A stretch of 64,000 bases of DNA from an uncultured Lachnospiraceae bacterium (lineage in GTDB: Bacteria; Bacillota; Clostridia; Lachnospirales; Lachnospiraceae): contig CAJUNN010000002.1 in assembly GCA_910587955.1 (NCBI GenBank), positions 62,001-126,000 on the forward strand. The letters are read 5' to 3'. The translations under genes and the position numbers were made by a program. The notes under the pieces were generated by a model. That model searched no databases and was not told the origin of the DNA. It saw nothing but the letters and a program-made list of their open reading frames with translations. Positions 59,753 through 64,000 of the stretch are shown one piece after another (the stretch's first letter is position 1; every line of letters starts with the position of its first letter).

Positions 59753-62131
59753 ATGAACGAGAAAGCATTAAAAACACTGGAATATGACAAAATTATAGAA
59801 AAACTGGCGGATTATGCCTCCAGCCCCGGGGGAAAGGCACGCTGTCTGTCCCTCCGCCCCATGCAGGATATGGCCGGGATCCGGACCGCCCAGAAAGAGA
59901 CGGGAGACGCCTTAAGCCGTCTTTACCGGCAGGGCAGCTTATCCTTCTCCGGGACCCGGGATATCCGCGCCTCCCTAAAGCGCCTGGAGATCGGAAGCTC
60001 CCTAAACAGCACGGAGCTTCTGCAGGTCTGCGGCCTTCTGGAAACCGCCGGGCGGGCCAAACAATATGCCCGCCGCTGCGACGGGGAACAGGAGCAGGAA
60101 GACAGCCTGGATCCCTTGTTTTCGGCTCTGGAACCTTGTACGCCCCTTTCCTCGGAAATACGCCGCTGCATTCTCTCGGAGGAGGAAATAAGCGACGATG
60201 CCAGTCCTGCCCTGCGCCAGGTGCGCAGGGGGATAAAGACAGCCAACGATCGGATCCGCTCTGCCTTAAACGGACTGGTGAACGGCTCGGCCCGCACCTA
60301 TCTTCAGGATGCCGTCATCACCCAGAGAAACGGCCGCTACTGCATTCCCGTCAAAGCGGAATACCGAAGCCAGGTACCCGGCATGATCCACGATCAGTCC
60401 TCCACCGGCTCCACCCTTTTTGTAGAGCCCATGGCTGTAGTTAAATTGAACAACGATCTCAAAGAACTTTATCTGAAAGAGCAGGAAGAAATCGAGCACG
60501 TTCTTCAGCGGCTCAGCGAAGAAACTGCGGGTTATGCGGAATCTCTCTGCCAGGACTATGAGCTACTCACGGAGTTGGACTTTATTTTTGCCAAAGGCGG
60601 CCTTGCCAGGGATATGAAAGCCACGCGCCCTGTTTTCAACACCAATGGGGAGATCCGCATCAAAGACGGACGCCATCCCCTGCTGGATCCGGCAAAAGTG
60701 GTTCCCGTCACCATCCGGCTTGGGCGGGAGTACGATCTTCTGATTGTGACCGGGCCGAATACCGGAGGCAAAACCGTATCCTTGAAAACTACCGGGCTTT
60801 TAACCCTTATGGGCCAGGCCGGCCTGCACATTCCGGCTTTCGAGCACTCCGAACTGGCACTTTTTGACGAAGTTTATGCGGATATCGGGGACGAGCAGAG
60901 CATTGAGCAGTCCCTAAGTACCTTCTCCTCCCATATGACCAATATCATCCGCATTTTAAACGAGGCATCTCTCCACTCTCTCGTTTTGTTCGACGAGCTC
61001 TGCGCCGGGACAGACCCCACAGAGGGAGCTGCCCTTGCCATCTCCATCCTCTCCCATCTTCATAAGATGGGAATCCGTACCATGGCTACCACCCACTACA
61101 GCGAGCTGAAGGTCTTTGCCCTCACCTCCCACCGGGTGGAAAATGCCTGCTGCGAATTTGACGTGGAGACCTTAAGCCCCACTTACCGGCTTCTCATCGG
61201 CATTCCGGGCAAGAGCAACGCCTTCGCCATCTCCTCCAAGCTGGGACTCCCGGACTTCCTCATTGAGGAGGCCAGACAGCATTTAAGCGAACAGAGCGAA
61301 AGCTTCGAAGAGCTTTTGGCGGATCTGGAGACCAGCCGCCGCACCGCCCAGATGGAGCAGGAGGAGATCCGGCGCCACAAAGAAGAAATCCAGAAATTAA
61401 GAGGCGCCTTGGAGCGCAAGCAGGAGAAACTGGAAGCGCAGAAGGAACGCATACTCCGGGAGGCCGGCGAACAGGCGCGCAAAATTCTCAAAGAGGCTAA
61501 GGATTACGCCGATCAGACCATGAAAGAGTTCCACAAGTTCGGCAAAGCCGGTATTTCCGTCAGTGAAATGGAAGCCGAGCGCTCCCGCCTCCGGGAAAAG
61601 ATCAAAAAGACAGACGAAAATCTGTCTTCCGCCAAGAGCGCAAAGCCCAAAAAGGCCTTGAAGCCGTCGGCTCTGCGCATCGGTGATTCCGTCCGGGTCT
61701 TAAGCCTGAATCTGGAGGGAACGGTAAGCACCCTCCCGGATGCCAAAGGCAATCTGTTTGTCCAGATGGGAATCCTCCGTTCCCAGGTAAATGTCTCGGA
61801 TCTGGAACTCATTGAAGAAGCGTCTTCCGCCTCCCAAGCCCTTCACAAAAGCGGAGCCGGCAAGATCAAAATGAGCAAGTCCGCCAGCGTCAGCACGGAG
61901 ATTAACCTCATCGGCATGACGGTGGACGAAGCGCTCTCCCACCTGGATAAATATTTGGACGACGCCTATCTGGCCCATCTTCCTTCCGTGCGCATCGTAC
62001 ACGGCAAAGGAACCGGCGCTCTCAGAAAAGCCGTGCAGAATCACTTAAGACGCTGTAAATATGTAAAATCCTACCGCCTGGGCGAGTTCGGGGAGGGAGA
62101 TTCCGGCGTTACCATTGCAGAATTCAAATAG
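59753..62131 (+). CDS. mutS2: MutS2 (ribosome-rescue/Smr-domain ATPase)
   Basis: 792 residues from the ATG at 59753; the only Shine-Dalgarno-like site, GGAG, is 13 bases upstream. MutS core and lever (about 1-300), ATPase with Walker A GPNTGGKTVSLK, Walker B LVLFDELCAGTDPTEGAAL, a coiled-coil basic stretch (about 515-620, LERKQEKLEAQKERILREAGEQARK), and a C-terminal Smr nuclease domain with GMTVDEALSHLDKYLDDA and VRIVHGKGTGALR. Known: MutS2 senses collided ribosomes and splits them, and suppresses recombination in some species. Confidence 0.96.
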   Translation: MNEKALKTLEYDKIIEKLADYASSPGGKARCLSLRPMQDMAGIRTAQKETGDALSRLYRQGSLSFSGTRDIRASLKRLEIGSSLNSTELLQVCGLLETAGRAKQYARRCDGEQEQEDSLDPLFSALEPCTPLSSEIRRCILSEEEISDDASPALRQVRRGIKTANDRIRSALNGLVNGSARTYLQDAVITQRNGRYCIPVKAEYRSQVPGMIHDQSSTGSTLFVEPMAVVKLNNDLKELYLKEQEEIEHVLQRLSEETAGYAESLCQDYELLTELDFIFAKGGLARDMKATRPVFNTNGEIRIKDGRHPLLDPAKVVPVTIRLGREYDLLIVTGPNTGGKTVSLKTTGLLTLMGQAGLHIPAFEHSELALFDEVYADIGDEQSIEQSLSTFSSHMTNIIRILNEASLHSLVLFDELCAGTDPTEGAALAISILSHLHKMGIRTMATTHYSELKVFALTSHRVENACCEFDVETLSPTYRLLIGIPGKSNAFAISSKLGLPDFLIEEARQHLSEQSESFEELLADLETSRRTAQMEQEEIRRHKEEIQKLRGALERKQEKLEAQKERILREAGEQARKILKEAKDYADQTMKEFHKFGKAGISVSEMEAERSRLREKIKKTDENLSSAKSAKPKKALKPSALRIGDSVRVLSLNLEGTVSTLPDAKGNLFVQMGILRSQVNVSDLELIEEASSASQALHKSGAGKIKMSKSASVSTEINLIGMTVDEALSHLDKYLDDAYLAHLPSVRIVHGKGTGALRKAVQNHLRRCKYVKSYRLGEFGEGDSGVTIAEFK

Positions 62132-62202
62132 CCCCCAGCGCCCATCGACACCAAAGCGGCCGCCGGTCCGCCGGCTGCCCGCAGAAAGGACAGACAAAAC
62201 AG

Positions 62203-62904
62203 ATGGTAGCAAAACAGAAAATATTAATCGTAGATGACGACGCCAATATTGCGGAGCTGATTTCCCTTTACCTCACCAAGGAATGCTTCGAGACCATGAT
62301 GGTCCATGACGGGGAGGAAGCATTGGCTGTCTTTGACACCTTCCAGCCGGGCCTTATCCTCCTGGACCTGATGCTCCCGGGCATCGACGGCTATCAGGTA
62401 TGCCGGGAAATCCGCGCCAAATCCTCCACGCCTATTATTATGCTCTCCGCCAAAGGGGAAGTCTTTGACAAAGTGCTGGGACTAGAGCTGGGAGCCGACG
62501 ACTATATTATCAAGCCTTTTGATTCCAAGGAACTGGTGGCCCGGGTCAAGGCAGTTCTGAGGCGTTACCAGCCTGCCAAGCCGGCCGCTCCCAAATCTTC
62601 CGCCAAGGTTGTGGAATACCCGGATTTGGTGATCAACCAGACCAACTACTCCGTAGTCTATCAGGGGGAGGTTGTGGATATGCCCCCCAAGGAGCTGGAG
62701 CTTCTCTATTTCCTGGCTTCTTCCCCCAACCAGGTTTTTACCAGGGAGCAGCTTCTTGATCACATCTGGGGCTATGAATACATCGGAGATACCCGTACTG
62801 TGGACGTGCATATCAAGCGTCTGCGGGAGAAAATCAAAGATCATCCCGCCTGGAGCCTGTCTACCGTATGGGGCATCGGGTATAAATTTGAAGTGAAGCA
62901 GTAG
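62203..62904 (+). CDS. OmpR/PhoB-family response regulator
   Basis: 233 residues. Receiver domain with acidic pocket VDDDAN, phosphorylation site in LILLDLMLPGIDG (first Asp, about residue 53) and the Lys in YIIKPF. The C-terminal winged helix has VVDMPPKELELLYFLASSPNQVFTREQLLDHIWGYEYIGDTRTVDVHIKRLREKI. It pairs with the histidine kinase 21 bases downstream. The regulon is unknown. AAAGGAC precedes the ATG. Confidence 0.96.
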   Translation: MVAKQKILIVDDDANIAELISLYLTKECFETMMVHDGEEALAVFDTFQPGLILLDLMLPGIDGYQVCREIRAKSSTPIIMLSAKGEVFDKVLGLELGADDYIIKPFDSKELVARVKAVLRRYQPAKPAAPKSSAKVVEYPDLVINQTNYSVVYQGEVVDMPPKELELLYFLASSPNQVFTREQLLDHIWGYEYIGDTRTVDVHIKRLREKIKDHPAWSLSTVWGIGYKFEVKQ

Positions 62905-62925
62905 CATGCAGACTGGAGAAGCTTT

Positions 62926-64000
62926 ATGAAACATTCCCTCTATTTAAAATTTATTGCGGTGTACCTGATATTTGGTTTCTTAAGCTTCTTCGTCATCGCC
63001 ACCTTCAGCTCCCAGCTGATCTTAAACCGCCTGACCGAGAAAAAAGCGGAGGATCTGTACCGGGAGGCCAATTACATTTCCACCAGCTTTGTGAGAAGCT
63101 ATTACTCCAGAAGCTCGGACGCCGGCTCCTTAAGCACCATCCACTCTCATTTCCAGGCTCTTCACACCTACCTGAATGCTTCCATCTGGCTGCTGAACCC
63201 GGACGGCAGCGTCCTGGTAGATTCGGATGTAAATTTTTCGGAAAAACCGGCCATGGTCATTGACTCTTTTGATCCCACGGACATGGGGAGCCATTACTAC
63301 ACCATCGGGGATTTCTACGGCATGTTTGAGGAAGAGACCTTGTCTGTGGCCGCTCCCATTACTTACAATTTCCGCATCCGCGGTTATGTTCTGATCCACA
63401 CCTCCATGGCACTGCTCAATCAGGAACGGGACCGTCTCTTAAACGTCACTTACCTGACCCTGCTGTTTATTTTTATCCTCTCCCTTCTGATCCTGGCCGT
63501 CTTTACTTTCTCAGTGTATCATCCTTTGATGAAAATCACCGAGGCCGCCCGTCAGTACGCTCTTGGAAATTTCAAATTTGAGGTTCCCGTCTATGAGGAG
63601 GACGAAATCGGACAGCTGGCCGCAACCCTGAATTTTATGGCCCATGAGCTGGCAGATACGGACGAATACCAGAAGAAATTTGTAGCCAATATCTCCCACG
63701 ATTTCCGCTCCCCTCTCACCTCCATTAAGGGATATCTGGAAGCCATCCTGGATAAAACCATTCCTCCCGAAATGCAGGAAAAATATTTAAACATTGTCCT
63801 AATGGAGACAGAGCGCCTGAATAAGCTGACCAGCGGGCTTCTGACCCTGAACTCTTTTGATACCAAAAAGAATCGTCTGGACATTACGGAATTTGATATC
63901 AATAAAGTAATCAAGAATACGGTTTCCTCTTTTGAGGGAAGATGCCGGGAACGCCATATCTCCATAGAGCTGCTCTTTGATTCCAGGGAACAGTTCGTCC
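62926..64000 (+). CDS. Sensor histidine kinase, partial (C-terminus beyond window)
   Basis: The first 358 codons are present. Membrane spans at about 9-30 and 170-195 enclose an extracellular sensing part of about 140 residues. A HAMP-like linker (YHPLMKITEAARQYALGNFKFEVPVYEEDEIGQLA) and the dimerisation H-box VANISHDFRSPLTSIKGYLEAI with the phospho-His follow. The ATP-binding domain starts near the window end. GGAGAAG before the ATG at 62926. Forms a two-component system with the preceding regulator. Confidence 0.95.
   Translation, partial: MKHSLYLKFIAVYLIFGFLSFFVIATFSSQLILNRLTEKKAEDLYREANYISTSFVRSYYSRSSDAGSLSTIHSHFQALHTYLNASIWLLNPDGSVLVDSDVNFSEKPAMVIDSFDPTDMGSHYYTIGDFYGMFEEETLSVAAPITYNFRIRGYVLIHTSMALLNQERDRLLNVTYLTLLFIFILSLLILAVFTFSVYHPLMKITEAARQYALGNFKFEVPVYEEDEIGQLAATLNFMAHELADTDEYQKKFVANISHDFRSPLTSIKGYLEAILDKTIPPEMQEKYLNIVLMETERLNKLTSGLLTLNSFDTKKNRLDITEFDINKVIKNTVSSFEGRCRERHISIELLFDSREQFV

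Noticed and set aside
59736..59753. Leaderless mutS2 transcript from a TAAAAT at 59740-59745
   Set aside because: No convincing -35 box stands 17 bases upstream and a GGAG site exists, though at a long distance; the evidence is too thin.

Overview
The window looks like a chromosomal segment of an anaerobic Firmicute of the Lachnospiraceae type. I infer this from the gene order rpsJ to rplQ with secY-adk-map-KOW-infA-rpmJ, the zinc-type S14 and L36, the enlarged L17, strong Shine-Dalgarno sites and the mix of sugar, TRAP and NSS transporters. The genus is not assigned. No tRNA, rRNA, CRISPR array, prophage or replication origin was seen.

Layout. 1-8.1 kb: 5' part of a lipoate-protein ligase, an orphan short flagellin with a sigma-28-like promoter, and a catabolic operon (DapA-like lyase, HpaI-like aldolase, TRAP transporter, YhcH) read away from a divergent AraC-type regulator. 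8.1-13.5 kb: DeoR-type regulator, a 2-oxoacid dehydrogenase E2 with three lipoyl domains, and an E1 in which the alpha and beta subunits are fused; there is no E3 here. 13.6-15.8 kb: queT under a preQ1-I riboswitch, divergent from a sodium:neurotransmitter-type symporter. 15.9-23.5 kb: envelope and DNA-repair genes (FAD oxidoreductase, lipid kinase, PAP2 phosphatase, and an sfsA-mutY-glf-GT2 operon). 23.5-26.0 kb: a decayed DUF4143 ATPase and an aminotransferase whose promoter is a near copy of the sfsA promoter.

26.1-44.6 kb: the S10-spc-alpha ribosomal cluster, all on the minus strand. It is interrupted between infA and rpmJ by an intrinsic terminator, an IS200-type element, a broken acetyltransferase gene and then a new strong promoter. 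Several of its gaps carry repeats: a 121-bp family in three copies, a 69-bp tandem repeat that includes the 3' end of rpoA, and a 28-bp tandem repeat.

44.6-54.8 kb: a glycoside-use operon (GH4 glycosidase, ABC transporter with its own ATPase, amidohydrolase, BadF/BadG-type sugar kinase, MATE exporter) controlled by a divergent LacI-type regulator; the 243-bp control region has three copies of one palindrome. 54.8-64 kb: a DUF1848 protein with a radical-SAM-like cysteine motif at its C-terminal end, an operon of an HtrA-like protein lacking the catalytic His and Ser, the YhaM nuclease and the RlmD methyltransferase, then mutS2 and a two-component system cut by the window end.

The strongest leads for new biology are the HtrA-like pseudoprotease, the rebuilt infA-rpmJ junction with its repeats, the GH4/kinase/MATE operon with its triple operator, and the E3-less dehydrogenase.
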